Shown: piece after piece, positions 52,601 through 63,648 of the stretch | Layout of the letters: the number at the start of each line of letters is the position of its first letter | Numbering within the stretch: position 1 is the stretch's first letter | Translations under genes and position numbers: made by a program | Source of the DNA: DATBLE01 sp963841405 | GTDB lineage: Bacteria; Actinomycetota; Thermoleophilia; Gaiellales; Gaiellaceae | DNA: 64,000 nucleotides | Direction: 5' to 3' | NCBI GenBank assembly: GCA_963841405.1 | Contig: CAWJCM010000004.1 | Coordinates: 62,001-126,000 of the forward strand | The notes under the pieces: generated by a model | Database searches by the model: none | What the model was told of the DNA's origin: nothing | Seen by the model: only the letters and a program-made list of their open reading frames with translations

Positions 52601-53653
52601 TCAGCTCAGCGGATCGAGGCGCCCGCGGGGCGCCTCGATCCGCTGCAGGGCATCGAGCAGGAAGAAGTCGCCCCAGACGGTCGCGCAGTCGAGGCCGTGG
52701 CCGATCGGCTGCCGGTAGCAGCAGTGCAGGAGCACCCCGTCGGCCTCGCCCGGGTTCAGGCACGTGGCGACGAGCGCGTCGAGCACGCGTCCGGCGTCGT
52801 CCTCCCAGCCCAGCTCGAGCAGCGCCGACGCCGCGATCGCGCCTGCGGAAGCGTCGAGCGGCCCGCCGGCCGGCGCATTGAAGTCCCACGGCGGCACCAC
52901 GTCGTCGGGCAGGTGGTCGAGGAACCAGCGTGCCGTCTGCTCGGCCTTCTCGCGGTAGCCGCCGGTAGCCCGGTTCGCGCTGGCCAGCCCGTGCATCGCC
53001 CACGCCTGGCCGCGTGCCCATGTCGAGCCGTCCGCGTACCCGTTGATCGTCCCCCGCTCGAGCACGGTGCCGTCGTCGGCGATGCGGGCGGCGTGGAACG
53101 TCGAGCCGTCGTCGCGGAGCAGCGCTGGGAGGGTCGCCTCCAGGTGCGCCGCGGCGGCGTCGGCTGCCCCGGCCATCCCCTGCCGCTGCGCCCACCAGAG
53201 CAGCAGCAGGTTCGGCCACGTGTCGACGATCGTCCGCCCGCGGTGCTCGGGGTCGTCGAGCGCGCCGATCACCTGGATGACGCCGTTCGGGAGCGCCCGT
53301 CGAGCGAGCGACGCCGCCGCCCGCAGCCCGAGCACGCGGTAGCAGTCGTCGCCGGTCGCGGCCAGGCCGAGCACGGCCGACGGCCAGAAGAGAAACCCGA
53401 GGTCGTGCGTGGTCGGCTGGGCGGCGCGCGGGCGGAGCAGGTCGGTGACCGCCGCGGCCCGCTCGTGCTCGCCGGCGAGCCAGAGCTGGCCGGCGACGAA
53501 GCCGCCGGTCCACGGCAGCCCGGTGAGCGCGGCATGCTCGGCGTCGAGCGGCGAGAGCAGCTCCCAGCGGCCGTTTCCGCGCGTCACGTGCGGGAGGAGC
53601 CCGTCGCGGGACCCGATTCGCCGCGCCAGCGCCTCAGCCCGCCGCAGGCTCAC
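52601..53653 (-). CDS. Glycoside hydrolase family 88-like (unsaturated glucuronyl hydrolase)
   Basis: 350 residues. Typical GH88 stretches are VDTWPNLLLLWWAQRQGM (an Asp near the catalytic site), GSTFHAARIADDG, INGYADGSTWARGQAWAMHGL (catalytic region) and WDFNAPAGGPLDASAGAIAASALLELGW. No signal peptide, so cytosolic. It degrades unsaturated uronic oligosaccharides. It is the last gene of the sel operon, overlapping nfeD by 20 nt. Confidence 0.82.
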   Translation of the reverse strand: MSLRRAEALARRIGSRDGLLPHVTRGNGRWELLSPLDAEHAALTGLPWTGGFVAGQLWLAGEHERAAAVTDLLRPRAAQPTTHDLGFLFWPSAVLGLAATGDDCYRVLGLRAAASLARRALPNGVIQVIGALDDPEHRGRTIVDTWPNLLLLWWAQRQGMAGAADAAAAHLEATLPALLRDDGSTFHAARIADDGTVLERGTINGYADGSTWARGQAWAMHGLASANRATGGYREKAEQTARWFLDHLPDDVVPPWDFNAPAGGPLDASAGAIAASALLELGWEDDAGRVLDALVATCLNPGEADGVLLHCCYRQPIGHGLDCATVWGDFFLLDALQRIEAPRGRLDPLS

Positions 53654-53965
53654 GGCTCACCGTCAACAGCAGTCCGTTGCGGCCGGTGACACGCACCTGC
53701 TCGCCCGGCCGCGCGCCCTCGTCGCACTGCGCCCGCCAGAGCTCGCCCTGCACGCGCACGTACCCGACGGGGCGGCACTCCTGGGCGACCTCGACCACGC
53801 GTCCGAGGAGCGTCTCCGCGCCGACCTGCGCGCTGTGCCGTGACGTGCGCCACAGCCAGAAGCCGGTCTGCGAGACCTCGAACAGCGCCGTCCCGATCAG
53901 CAGAGCGATCGCCCAGCCGCCCTCGACCACGTGGAGCAGAACGAGCGCGAGCGCGATCCAGAAGG

Positions 53966-53969
<4 letters not shown>
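53634..53969 (-). CDS. NfeD-like short membrane protein
   Basis: 111 residues: two helices (MTFWIALALVLLHVVEGGWAIALLIGTALFEV) and an OB-fold-like tail (LLGRVVEVAQECRPVGYVRVQGELWRAQCDEGARPGEQVRVTGRNGLLLTV), the short NfeD form. ATG 53969 overlaps the selB stop (ATGA). It has no stomatin partner here. Role in membrane quality control is inferred from the family. Confidence 0.75.
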
Positions 53970-55605
<1,636 letters not shown>

Positions 55606-55615
<10 letters not shown>

Positions 55616-56556
55616 AGCGCCTCGATCAGACCGTCGTCGATCCTCACGGGCCGGAGGCCGGCGCCCTCCACCAGCTCCTGCCAGTCGTCCGCGGTGCGTT
55701 CGCGGCCGCCGGCGAAGGCGAGCATGAGCAGGTCGAGCCACTTCGACCCCTGCGGGTCGTTGCCGGGCTGGACCACGGCGTCGACGATCAGGACGCGCGC
55801 GCCGGCGGGCGCGCAGCGCCGGATCGTGCCGAGGATCGTCCGTGCGTCGTCGTCGGGCCAGTCGTGGAGGATGGTGCCGAGGACGTACGCGTCGCCCTCG
55901 GGCACCTGCTCGAAGAAGCTGCCCTCGACGAACTCGATCCCGGCCGCCGCGAGCGCCGCCTCGTCGCGAACGGTCTCGGGCAGGTCGAGCACGACCCCTC
56001 GCAGTCCCGGCCGGCGCTGCAGGAGCTCGACGAGGAACGAGCCGTTCCCGCCGCCGACGTCGACGACGGTCTCGTCGCCGCGCCAATCCAGCTGCTCGAG
56101 GGCTGCGACCCGGCGCTCCTTGCCCTGCTCCATCGCGTGATCGAACGCCGCGCGCTCGTCGGGATGGGCAGCGAGGTACGACCAGAAGTCGGTGCCGAAG
56201 ACGTCCGGGAACGAGGGCCGGCCGTTCGTGCCCAGCGCGCCCGCCGTCCGGTGGAACAGGCCGCCGAACAGGTGGGCGAACGATCCCCACCCCGTGCGGA
56301 GGAGCTCGGACGCGGGGGTGTTCCCGAACACGCCCGGTGCCTGCTCGGCGAAGACGCCGTCGCTCGCGAGCGCCCGGAGCAGCCGGTGGAGCGTGTCGGC
56401 GTCGGCATCGGTCTCGGCGGCCAGCTCGGCGACCGGGCGTGGACCATCGGCCAGCAGCTCGGCGACTCGCAGGTCGGCCGCGAGCGCCAACGCCCTGGCG
56501 GCGAGCGCGCCGCGGAGCAGGTCCCAGAGCAGGGCCTCCGGCGGCCGCGCACTCAT
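55606..56556 (-). CDS. O-methyltransferase (family 2) inside the sel operon
   Basis: 316 residues. The N-terminal dimerisation domain (LAADLRVAELLADGPRPVAELAAETDADADTLHRLLRAL) is winged-helix-like. SAM motifs: VVDVGGGNGSFLVELLQRRP, VLDLPETV, ILHDWPDDDARTIL (catalytic His region), VLIVDAVVQPG. ATG 56556 overlaps the selA stop; its own stop lies within selB. The relatives methylate hydroxyl groups of plant- or carotenoid-type substrates. Why it sits between selA and selB is unknown. Confidence 0.85.
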
Positions 56557-57842
56557 CCGCACGCGCGTGCGACCGCAGCGGCGACCTCGTCCAGCTCGCC
56601 GTCGGCCAGCGTCCGGCAGTCGAGCAGGAGCCGACCGTCGCGGACGACGCCGACCACCGGCGGCTCGCCCTGCCGGAGCGGCCCGGCCAGCGCTTCGTCG
56701 ACGGCGCAGGCGAAGCTCGGCAGCTCCGCCAGCGGCAGCGCGCCGCCGCCGACGCGGGCGACCGTCTCCTCGACCGTACCGCCGGTCTGCTCCGCGAGGC
56801 GTTCCGCGCGGGCGCGGACCGCCTCCGACGGCTCGTTCAGCATGCGCAGCACCGGCACCTCGCGCAGGGCGCGCTCCGGGTCGAGATACAGCGCCAGCGT
56901 CCCCTCGAGAGCGGCCAGGGTCAGCTTGTCGGCCCGGAGGGCCCGCTGGAGCGGGTGCCGGCGGAGTCGCTCGACCAGCTCCGCCCGGCCGACGACGATC
57001 CCCGCCTGCGGTCCGCCGAGCAGCTTGTCCCCGGAGAAGCAGACGAGGTCCGCGCCCGCGGCGAGCGCGTCCCGAACCTGCGGCTCGTCGTGGAGCGGCA
57101 GCAGCGCGCCCGAGCCGAGGTCGTCGACGAGGGGCAGCCCGTGCCGGGCGGCGACGGCCGCGACCTCTGCCGTCGAGGGGAGCTCGGTGAAGCCGACGAC
57201 GCGGAAGTTCGACTGGTGCACGCGCAGGAGCAGGGCGGTCTCCACGCCGATCGCGCGCTCGTAGTCGACCGCGCGAGTGCGGTTCGTCGTGCCGACCTCG
57301 AGCAACCGGGCACCGGACCTGGCGAGCACGTCGGGAATCCGGAAGCCGTCGCCGATCTCGAGCAGCTCGCCGCGGGAGACGACCACCTCCCGGCCCTCGG
57401 CGAGCGCCGCCAGCGCGAGCAGCACGGCGGCGGCGTTGTTGTTCACGACCAGCGCGGCTTCCGCGACGGTCAGCCGCCGAAGGATCGTCGCGACGTGCTC
57501 CTGGCGCGACCCCCGCGCGCCGGCGTCGAGGTCGTACTCGAGGTTCGAGTAGCCGGTTGCGGTTTCGCGGACGCGCTCCACGGCGGTCGCCGGCAGCGGC
57601 GCCCGGCCAAGGTTGGTGTGCACGATCACGCCGGTCGCGTTCAGCACGCGGCGCAGGCGCGGGCGCCGGGCCCCGTCGAGCTCGTCGTGCAGGCGCTCGC
57701 CCAGGTCGCCCGGGTCCACACCGGCCCGGATCTGCTCCCGTGCGCGCTCGATCACGAGCCGGGCCGCGTCGACCGCCTGGGGATCGTCGACGCCGCGCGC
57801 GAGCTCGTCCACTGAAGGAAGGTCTCGCAGCTCCACGGGCAA
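56553..57842 (-). CDS. selA: L-seryl-tRNA(Sec) selenium transferase
   Basis: 429 residues, PLP-dependent. ATGVIVHTNLGRAPL, GYSNLEYDLDAGARGSRQEHVATILRRLTVAEAALVVNNNAAAVLLAL and VCFSGDKLLGGPQAGIVVG (Lys for PLP) are the SelA signature. It converts Ser-tRNA(Sec) to Sec-tRNA(Sec) with selenophosphate. Start: TTG 57842, or GTG 57836 two codons on. It heads the operon selA-OMT-selB-nfeD-GH88. No selD is in the window. Confidence 0.95.
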   Translation of the reverse strand: MPVELRDLPSVDELARGVDDPQAVDAARLVIERAREQIRAGVDPGDLGERLHDELDGARRPRLRRVLNATGVIVHTNLGRAPLPATAVERVRETATGYSNLEYDLDAGARGSRQEHVATILRRLTVAEAALVVNNNAAAVLLALAALAEGREVVVSRGELLEIGDGFRIPDVLARSGARLLEVGTTNRTRAVDYERAIGVETALLLRVHQSNFRVVGFTELPSTAEVAAVAARHGLPLVDDLGSGALLPLHDEPQVRDALAAGADLVCFSGDKLLGGPQAGIVVGRAELVERLRRHPLQRALRADKLTLAALEGTLALYLDPERALREVPVLRMLNEPSEAVRARAERLAEQTGGTVEETVARVGGGALPLAELPSFACAVDEALAGPLRQGEPPVVGVVRDGRLLLDCRTLADGELDEVAAAVARACG

Positions 57843-57913
57843 AGTCTAGGCCCGACTTCAGTCTGGCCCCGGTTCCTTTGTCTGTCCGCCGATTCGAGGA
57901 CTACCCTGGGCGC

Positions 57914-58753
57914 GTGCGCCGATTTCCCCTGCTCGCGATCGCGGCCGCGGTCGTGCTGGCGTCGTCTGCCGCCGCCCAGCGCCAGCAGCTCGTCCACCAG
58001 GACGGCCTCCTCTCCGCACACGGGATCGCGGTCACCGCGAAGGGGGCGATCCTGATCGACGCGAACGACGGCGCGGTGCTCTGGGGCAAGGACGTGCACC
58101 GGCGGCTCCGGATCGCGTCGACGACGAAGATCATGACTGCGATCGTCGCGATGGAGCGGCTCCGTCCGCATGACGTCGTCACCGTCGACAGGTCGGTCAC
58201 CCGCGTGCAGCCGTTCAAGGAAGGCCTCCGGCCGGGAGAAAAGGTCGAGGCGTGGAAGCTCTTCTACGGGGCGCTGCTCGTCTCGGGCAACGACACGGCG
58301 CTGGCGCTGGCGATCGGCGCCGGCGGAACCCGCTCACGCTTCGTCGAGCTGATGAACGAGAAGGCGAAGGCGCTCGGTCTGAAGAACTCGCACTTCCGCA
58401 GCCCGAGCGGCCTGCTCGACAAGGACAACTACTCGACCGCGTGGGACATGGCCTCACTGGCCCGGTACGCGATGTGGAACCCGCGCTTCCGGGCGGTGGT
58501 GCGCACGCGGGTGAAGCGCGTGCCGTGGGCGGCGCCGACCTACGCGAAGATCTACGTGAACCACAACCATCTGCTCGGCTCCTATCCCGGTGCCGACGGC
58601 GTGAAGACCGGCTGGACGACGCTGGCCAAGCACTGCCTCGTCGCCTCCGCCCACCGCGGAGGCGTGCACCTGATCGCCGTCGTCCTCGGCGCGGACGACA
58701 TGTACGGCGACGCCGAGAGGCTGCTCGACTTCGGCTTCGGGGCGCGCAGCTGA
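57914..58753 (+). CDS. D-alanyl-D-alanine carboxypeptidase (PBP5 type)
   Basis: 279 residues from GTG 57914 with signal peptide (RRFPLLAIAAAVVLASSAAA). Catalytic SxxK is in IASTTKIMTAIVA, SxN in LLVSGNDTALALA, KTG in DGVKTGWTTLAK. It trims cell-wall pentapeptides. It lacks the C-terminal beta domain and amphipathic anchor of E. coli PBP5. Divergent from selA. Confidence 0.93.
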   Translation: MRRFPLLAIAAAVVLASSAAAQRQQLVHQDGLLSAHGIAVTAKGAILIDANDGAVLWGKDVHRRLRIASTTKIMTAIVAMERLRPHDVVTVDRSVTRVQPFKEGLRPGEKVEAWKLFYGALLVSGNDTALALAIGAGGTRSRFVELMNEKAKALGLKNSHFRSPSGLLDKDNYSTAWDMASLARYAMWNPRFRAVVRTRVKRVPWAAPTYAKIYVNHNHLLGSYPGADGVKTGWTTLAKHCLVASAHRGGVHLIAVVLGADDMYGDAERLLDFGFGARS

Positions 58754-58780
58754 CCTCTCGACGCCCGCGCGCGAACCGGC

Positions 58781-59431
58781 TCAGCGCTCCTGGAGGTACG
58801 CGAGCACCGCGAGCACGCGGCGGTGGTCGGTCTCCGAGGGCGGGAGCCGGAGCTTCTGGAAGATGCTCGCGATGTGCTTCTCGACCGCGCCGACGGTGAG
58901 CACGAGCGACTCGGCGATCCCCGCGTTCGAGCGGCCCTCGGCCATCAGCGTCAGCACCTCGAGCTCGCGCGGGGTGAGCACGTCGAGCCGCTGGGAGCCG
59001 CGGTTCCCGAGCAGCTGCGAGACGACCTCGGGATCGAGGGCGGTGCCGCCGTCGGCGACGCGCCGGACCGCCTCGACGAAGTCTGCAGCATCCAGCACCC
59101 GGTCCTTGAGCAGGTAGCCGACGCCGCCGGAGCTTCCCGCCTGGGCGAGCAGCTCCGCAGCGTACGTGTGCTCGACGTACTGCGACAGTACGAGAATCGC
59201 CGTCTGCGGAGCGGAGCCGCGCAGCTCCAGGGCGGCGCGCAGGCCCTCGTCGCGGAACGTCGGCGGCAGCCGGATGTCGACGATCGCGAGATCGGGGCGC
59301 TCGCGCAGGACTGCGTGGACGAGCGCGTCCGCGTCGGCGACCTCCGCGACGACGTCGAAGTCGTTGTCGCGGAGCAGCCGGGCGAGCCCGTCGCGCAGGA
59401 GCGCGAGGTCCTCGGCGATCACGATGCGCAC
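58781..59431 (-). CDS. NarL/LuxR-type response regulator
   Basis: 216 residues. Receiver: MRIVIAEDLALLRDGLARLL, phosphorylated Asp52 in LAIVDIRLPP. HTH_LuxR: LTPRELEVLTLMAEGRSNAGIAESLVLTVGAVEKHIASIFQKL. The start overlaps the 3' end of the histidine kinase by 13 nt, a coupled two-component pair. Confidence 0.95.
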   Translation of the reverse strand: MRIVIAEDLALLRDGLARLLRDNDFDVVAEVADADALVHAVLRERPDLAIVDIRLPPTFRDEGLRAALELRGSAPQTAILVLSQYVEHTYAAELLAQAGSSGGVGYLLKDRVLDAADFVEAVRRVADGGTALDPEVVSQLLGNRGSQRLDVLTPRELEVLTLMAEGRSNAGIAESLVLTVGAVEKHIASIFQKLRLPPSETDHRRVLAVLAYLQER

Positions 59432-61035
59432 GGCAGCTCCGCCCTGATCGTCGTCGGCCCGCCCTCCGGGCTCTGCACGGTCAGCGTGCCGTCCAGCGCC
59501 TCGACGCGGCGTCGCAGCCCGGCGAGACCGCTCCCGGTCGCGTCGGCGCCGCCGCTGCCGTCGTCGCGGATCTCGACCTCGAGCATCCCGTCGTTGCGAC
59601 CGACCGAGATGTCGATGCGGCCTGCGCCGGAGTGCTTCGCCGCATTGGCGATCGCCTCGGCGGCGACGAAGTAGGCGGCGGTCTCGACCCGCGCCGGCGG
59701 CCGGTCGGGCAGGTCGACCGACACCGTCGTCGTCAGCGGGCTGCGGTCGGCCAGCGTCTCGAGCGCCGCGCCGATCCCTCGGTCTGCGAGAACCGGCGGA
59801 TAGATGCCGCGGGCGAGGTCGCGCATCTCCTTCAGCGCCTCCGCCACGCCGGCGCGGGCTTCGGCGACGAGCTGCTGCGCGCCCTCAGGATCGGACCCGA
59901 ACTTCTGCTCCGCCATCCCGAGGCTCATGCCGAGCGCAACCAGCCGCGCCTGCGCCCCGTCGTGCAGGTCGCGCTCGATGCGGCGGAGCTCGGCATCCTG
60001 CTCCTCGACCGCGCCCAGGCGGCTCGTCTCCAGCGTCTCGACGCGGCGGGCGAGGCGGTCGCGCCGATGGTTGCGGGTGATCAGCCAGTGCACCAGCACC
60101 GCGCTCCCCAGGCCGAGCAGCGTCCACCCGGGCCAGAAGTACCCGCGCGCGGTCAACGCCCAGACCGCGACCAGGAAGAGGAAGATCGCCGCGACCACGC
60201 CGCCGTGGGTCGCCAGCGCCTGGTCGCGGCGCGGCAGCCTGGTGGTGACGAGCTCGGCGATCGCGTGGATCGCGAACAGCAGCGCCAGCGGGAGCAGGAT
60301 CCACTGCGGCCAGTAGTAGCCGGCCCCGGTCGCCGCCCAGATGATCGTGGTCAGGACGACGAGCCCGGCGCCGGTGCAGCCGTCGATCCAGAGAGCCCGC
60401 CGGCGGTACCGGCGCCGCTGGTCGGCCGTGGCCGGCGCGGGGCGGGGGGCGAGCAGCGACCGCACCTGCCAGGCCGAGAAGGAGCCGAGTGCCCGGGCGA
60501 GCCACGCTGCGACGATCAGACCGGCGACTCCGACCGGAACGTGCAGAAGCGCACGACCGAGACTGTCGGCGTGCCACGACCCGTACTCCGGCGCCGACCA
60601 GCGATACCAGATCGGCAATGTGAGCGCCCCGGCTGCGGCTGCGATCAGCGCCAGCTCGCCCACGGCGAATGCGAACCCGAGCGTCATCCGCAGCAGGAGG
60701 TAGCCCTGCTGGCGCCAGAAGGTCGGATCGAGGACGACGGCCTTCGCCCGGCCCCAGAAGCCCGTGCCCTCCGACCAGGCGGGCGGGTCGGGGCGGACGC
60801 CGAGCAGCGAGCGCGCGAGCCTCGCGTCGCCGCGGGCGAGCAGCCCGACCAGGGCGCGGTAGCCGAGCAGGAGGGGGACGACCAGCGGCGTGATCGCGAG
60901 GACGGCGATCGACGTCCAGCCGGCGATCACGAGGCCGAGCACGACCGCGGCGATCGGGATCCCGGCGGCGAGGAAGAGGAGGCTCCGGTAGGTCTGGGCC
61001 TGGTACAGCGGGCGGACGGGTGAGGTGAGGCTCAT
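59419..61035 (-). CDS. Sensor histidine kinase (HisKA_3 type)
   Basis: 538 residues. The N-terminal half has about eight to ten helices. The HisKA_3 motif is ERDLHDGAQARLVALGMSLGMAE with the phospho-His. The HATPase region is AYFVAAEAIANAAKHSGAGRIDISVG and GSGLAGLRRRVEALDGTLTVQSPEGGPTTIRAELP. No extracellular domain: the membrane part probably senses membrane state. Partner of the response regulator downstream. Confidence 0.93.
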   Translation of the reverse strand: MSLTSPVRPLYQAQTYRSLLFLAAGIPIAAVVLGLVIAGWTSIAVLAITPLVVPLLLGYRALVGLLARGDARLARSLLGVRPDPPAWSEGTGFWGRAKAVVLDPTFWRQQGYLLLRMTLGFAFAVGELALIAAAAGALTLPIWYRWSAPEYGSWHADSLGRALLHVPVGVAGLIVAAWLARALGSFSAWQVRSLLAPRPAPATADQRRRYRRRALWIDGCTGAGLVVLTTIIWAATGAGYYWPQWILLPLALLFAIHAIAELVTTRLPRRDQALATHGGVVAAIFLFLVAVWALTARGYFWPGWTLLGLGSAVLVHWLITRNHRRDRLARRVETLETSRLGAVEEQDAELRRIERDLHDGAQARLVALGMSLGMAEQKFGSDPEGAQQLVAEARAGVAEALKEMRDLARGIYPPVLADRGIGAALETLADRSPLTTTVSVDLPDRPPARVETAAYFVAAEAIANAAKHSGAGRIDISVGRNDGMLEVEIRDDGSGGADATGSGLAGLRRRVEALDGTLTVQSPEGGPTTIRAELPCAS

Positions 61036-61137
61036 GGTCGACTCCGTGCTCGGTGGATGTTGACCAAAGGCTGCCTCCGCGTGGCTGCTGCGGCCATGGT
61101 GCCGGCCGGTTTTACGGGGTGGGGCTATCCCCCGGGC

Positions 61138-61842
61138 TCACTGCGCGTCGGCCTTCTCGGGCTCGTGCACCGGCGGCTCGGCACGCACGCGCACCCAGTA
61201 CTCTCGGGCGGCCGCGACCGCCTCGTCCACGTCGTCGGTCACCCGGAGCAGCTTCAAGTCGTCGGGCGAGACCTTCGCCTCTGCGAGCGGCCGGTCGGCG
61301 ATCCAGTCGAGCAGGCCGCGCCAGTAGTCCGTGTCGATCAGCGAGACCGGGAACTCGCGCACCTTGTCGGTCTGGATCAACGTCAGCGACTCGAACAGCT
61401 CGTCGAGCGTCCCGAACCCGCCCGGGAAGAGCACGAACCCCTCGGCGGCCTTCACCAGCATGACCTTGCGGGCGTAGAAGTGGCGGAAGGCGACGCCGAG
61501 GTCGATGTAGGGATTGGCCTCCTGCTCGTGCGGCAGCTCGATGTTGAAGCCGACCGAGTAGCCGCCCGCCTCCCTGGCGCCGCGGTTGGCCGCCTCCATC
61601 ACGCCCGGCCCGCCGCCGGTGACGACCGCGAAGCCGGCCTCGGCGAGCGCCCGCCCGCAGGCACGGGCCCGCTCGTACTCCGCGTCGTCTCTGGTCGCCC
61701 TCGCCGAGCCGAACACGGTCACGGCGGGACGCGGGATCTCCTCGACGGTCTCGAACCCCTTGCGGAACTCGTCAGCGATCATCGCCACGTGCTCGGCGAC
61801 GGCGTCGTCGTCGCGATCGAGGAGGCGGCGGTCGACGGCCAC
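61138..61842 (-). CDS. LOG-family (Lonely Guy) protein
   Basis: 234 residues from GTG 61842. Signature VTGGGPGVMEAANRGAREAGG and FPGGFGTLDELFESLTLIQTDK, with PRPAVTVFGSARAT at the Rossmann start. The family removes ribose phosphate from nucleotides (cytokinin-type activation), and bacterial forms may act as nucleotide phosphoribohydrolases. It is 9 nt from the upstream protease gene. Confidence 0.93.
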   Translation of the reverse strand: MAVDRRLLDRDDDAVAEHVAMIADEFRKGFETVEEIPRPAVTVFGSARATRDDAEYERARACGRALAEAGFAVVTGGGPGVMEAANRGAREAGGYSVGFNIELPHEQEANPYIDLGVAFRHFYARKVMLVKAAEGFVLFPGGFGTLDELFESLTLIQTDKVREFPVSLIDTDYWRGLLDWIADRPLAEAKVSPDDLKLLRVTDDVDEAVAAAREYWVRVRAEPPVHEPEKADAQ

Positions 61843-61850
61843 GCGACGCG

Positions 61851-62507
61851 CTAGAGCCGGTGCTGGGGCACGTGGGCGGCGAACATGCCGATCACGAGGA
61901 GCGCGGCCAGGCCCACGTACGCAGCCGTCGCCAGCTGGGCCTTGCCGGGTGTGCCCCCGCGGCGCATCGTCTTGATCGACCGCCAGATCGAGCCGCCGTC
62001 GAGGATGCCGACCGGCGCCAGGTTGATCAGGTTGAGCAGGAAGCCGACGTAGCCGAGCGCCTGCAGCAGCCGGGACCCTTGCTGCTCGCCCACCAGCCAC
62101 ACGCACGCGGCGCCGACGCTTCCCCAGAACGGGCCTGCGTACGAGATCCAGAAGTTCTGCCACGGGTTCATCCGTGCGTCTCGGATCGCGACGTAGGCGC
62201 CGAGGAACGGGATGAAGACCGGCCACGCGGCATTGAACCCGCGCCGGCGGGCCTCGACGAAGTGCCCCAGCTCGTGCACGAAGATCAGCAGCACGAACCC
62301 GACGGCGAACCGCCAGCCCCACAACAGCGCGTAACCGCCGACGGCGATGAAGATCGTCGCGAACTTCGCGAACGCGAAGCCGAACTTGACGATCAGGCCG
62401 AGGAGGACGGCGAGCGGCGCCCAGATCTTCCGGGCCAGCGACCGCCAGGCCGGCTCGGGGTGGATCGGGCGGTACTCGCGCTGCGGGATCTCCGGGTCGA
62501 TGCTCAT
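61851..62507 (-). CDS. Site-2-protease-family (M50) metalloprotease
   Basis: 218 residues. Zinc motif LLIFVHELGHFVEARRRGF and second ligand region NLINLAPVGILDGGSIWRSIK. About five to six helices. Shortest M50 type, no PDZ. It may cleave membrane-bound anti-sigma factors or similar proteins. Start ATG 62507. Confidence 0.9.
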   Translation of the reverse strand: MSIDPEIPQREYRPIHPEPAWRSLARKIWAPLAVLLGLIVKFGFAFAKFATIFIAVGGYALLWGWRFAVGFVLLIFVHELGHFVEARRRGFNAAWPVFIPFLGAYVAIRDARMNPWQNFWISYAGPFWGSVGAACVWLVGEQQGSRLLQALGYVGFLLNLINLAPVGILDGGSIWRSIKTMRRGGTPGKAQLATAAYVGLAALLVIGMFAAHVPQHRL

Positions 62508-62515
62508 GCCGTTTG

Positions 62516-63478
62516 CTACGGGATATCGACCGGACGGCCGTCGGCCTCGACCTCGGGGGCCGAGAAGACACAGTCGACGTGGATGCTCGCCTCGTTGTCC
62601 CCCCCGTACGTGCCCGTGTTGCGGCCGATCGCGACGTGCGCTGTGCCGCCCGCCTTCTCGTCTAGCATCACGTGGCCGCGCGGCGCCAGGTCGTGGTTGA
62701 GGCCGAGCCCGAGCTCGGCGATCACGTCGGCTCCGGGGCCGGCGCCCTCGACCAGCTCGCGGAGCAGGTCGGCGGCGCGACCTCCCTCGATCGAGGTGGC
62801 GCGACCGCGCTCGAAGTGCAGCACGACAGGCTCGTCGACGAGCCCCTCCACGGTGTACGGCACCGTCAGGTCGGCGACGAGGACGCCGTCGGCGCCGTCG
62901 GCGTGCGGGGCGACGAAGACCTCGCCGCCGGGGTAGTTGGCGGTCTCGCCGGGGACGAGCTCGCCGGCATCGGTCTTCCAGGGGCGGCCGGCGACGCGCA
63001 GGGTCAGGTCGGTCCCCGCGCGGCCGCAAATCCGGATCGTCTTCGCGTCGTGCAGCTGGGCGAGCACCTGCTCGGCCGCGTCCGCAAGGTCGGGCGCCGG
63101 CCCGGACAGCTCCCCGCGCAGGAGCTCGCCGTCGACCAGGGCCATGAAGATCTGCCGGCCGCCGTGTCCGGTCACCGCCTCCATCAGCTGGAACCGCGCG
63201 TCGGCCTCGTCGCCCCGCGGGGCCTGGGAGATGAAGAACGAGAGGTCGGCGGTACGGCCGCCCTCGAGCACGCCCGGCGGCGCGGCCGCCAGCGGCCGCG
63301 AGTCTCCGGCCCACAGCTCGAGTCGCGGCTCGCCGCCGGCGTCCCTCACGGCCGCCGCCAGGTGCGCGCCCTCCTCGAGCAGCGGCTCGTCGACGACGAC
63401 GAGGACGCGCTCGCCGGGCTTCAGCCCGCCGGCGCCGACGAGGTTCTCGCACCAGCCAGGGTGCGCCATCCGCTCCAT
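62516..63478 (-). CDS. M29-type aminopeptidase (AmpS-like)
   Basis: 320 residues. NYPGGEVFVAPHADGADGVLVADL, FERGRATSIEGGRAADLLRELVEGAG, IAELGLGLNHDLAPRGHVMLDEKAGGTAHVAIGRNTGTYGGDNEASIHVDCVF match M29 metal-site stretches. ATG 63478 restores the domain start (MERMAHPGWCENLV). Releases N-terminal residues. It lies 8 nt before the protease gene. Confidence 0.88.
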   Translation of the reverse strand: MERMAHPGWCENLVGAGGLKPGERVLVVVDEPLLEEGAHLAAAVRDAGGEPRLELWAGDSRPLAAAPPGVLEGGRTADLSFFISQAPRGDEADARFQLMEAVTGHGGRQIFMALVDGELLRGELSGPAPDLADAAEQVLAQLHDAKTIRICGRAGTDLTLRVAGRPWKTDAGELVPGETANYPGGEVFVAPHADGADGVLVADLTVPYTVEGLVDEPVVLHFERGRATSIEGGRAADLLRELVEGAGPGADVIAELGLGLNHDLAPRGHVMLDEKAGGTAHVAIGRNTGTYGGDNEASIHVDCVFSAPEVEADGRPVDIP

Positions 63479-63622
63479 TGCAGACGATGGTACCCACCGC
63501 AGGTCTAGCCTCCAGCCCCGCCCGCCGCCGCCGCGGCCGACATGGCGGCCGCGGTACACGCGCGCTCAGGGTTCCTTCGGGTGCGCGACGCGAGCGAAGC
63601 GAGCGAGCACAGGAGAGGGCCC

Positions 63623-63647
63623 GCGGGAGAACCATGGGTTCTCCCGC
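63623..63647 (-). repeat. Dispersed hairpin repeat, copy C
   Basis: A perfect 11-bp stem, GCGGGAGAACC / GGTTCTCCCGC, with loop ATG, directly after the moaE stop at 63649. Compared with copy B one G-C pair is A-T, a compensated change. The flank is CACAGGAGAGGGCCC with a run of GCGAGCGAAGCG upstream. Confidence 0.65.
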
Positions 63648-63648
63648 A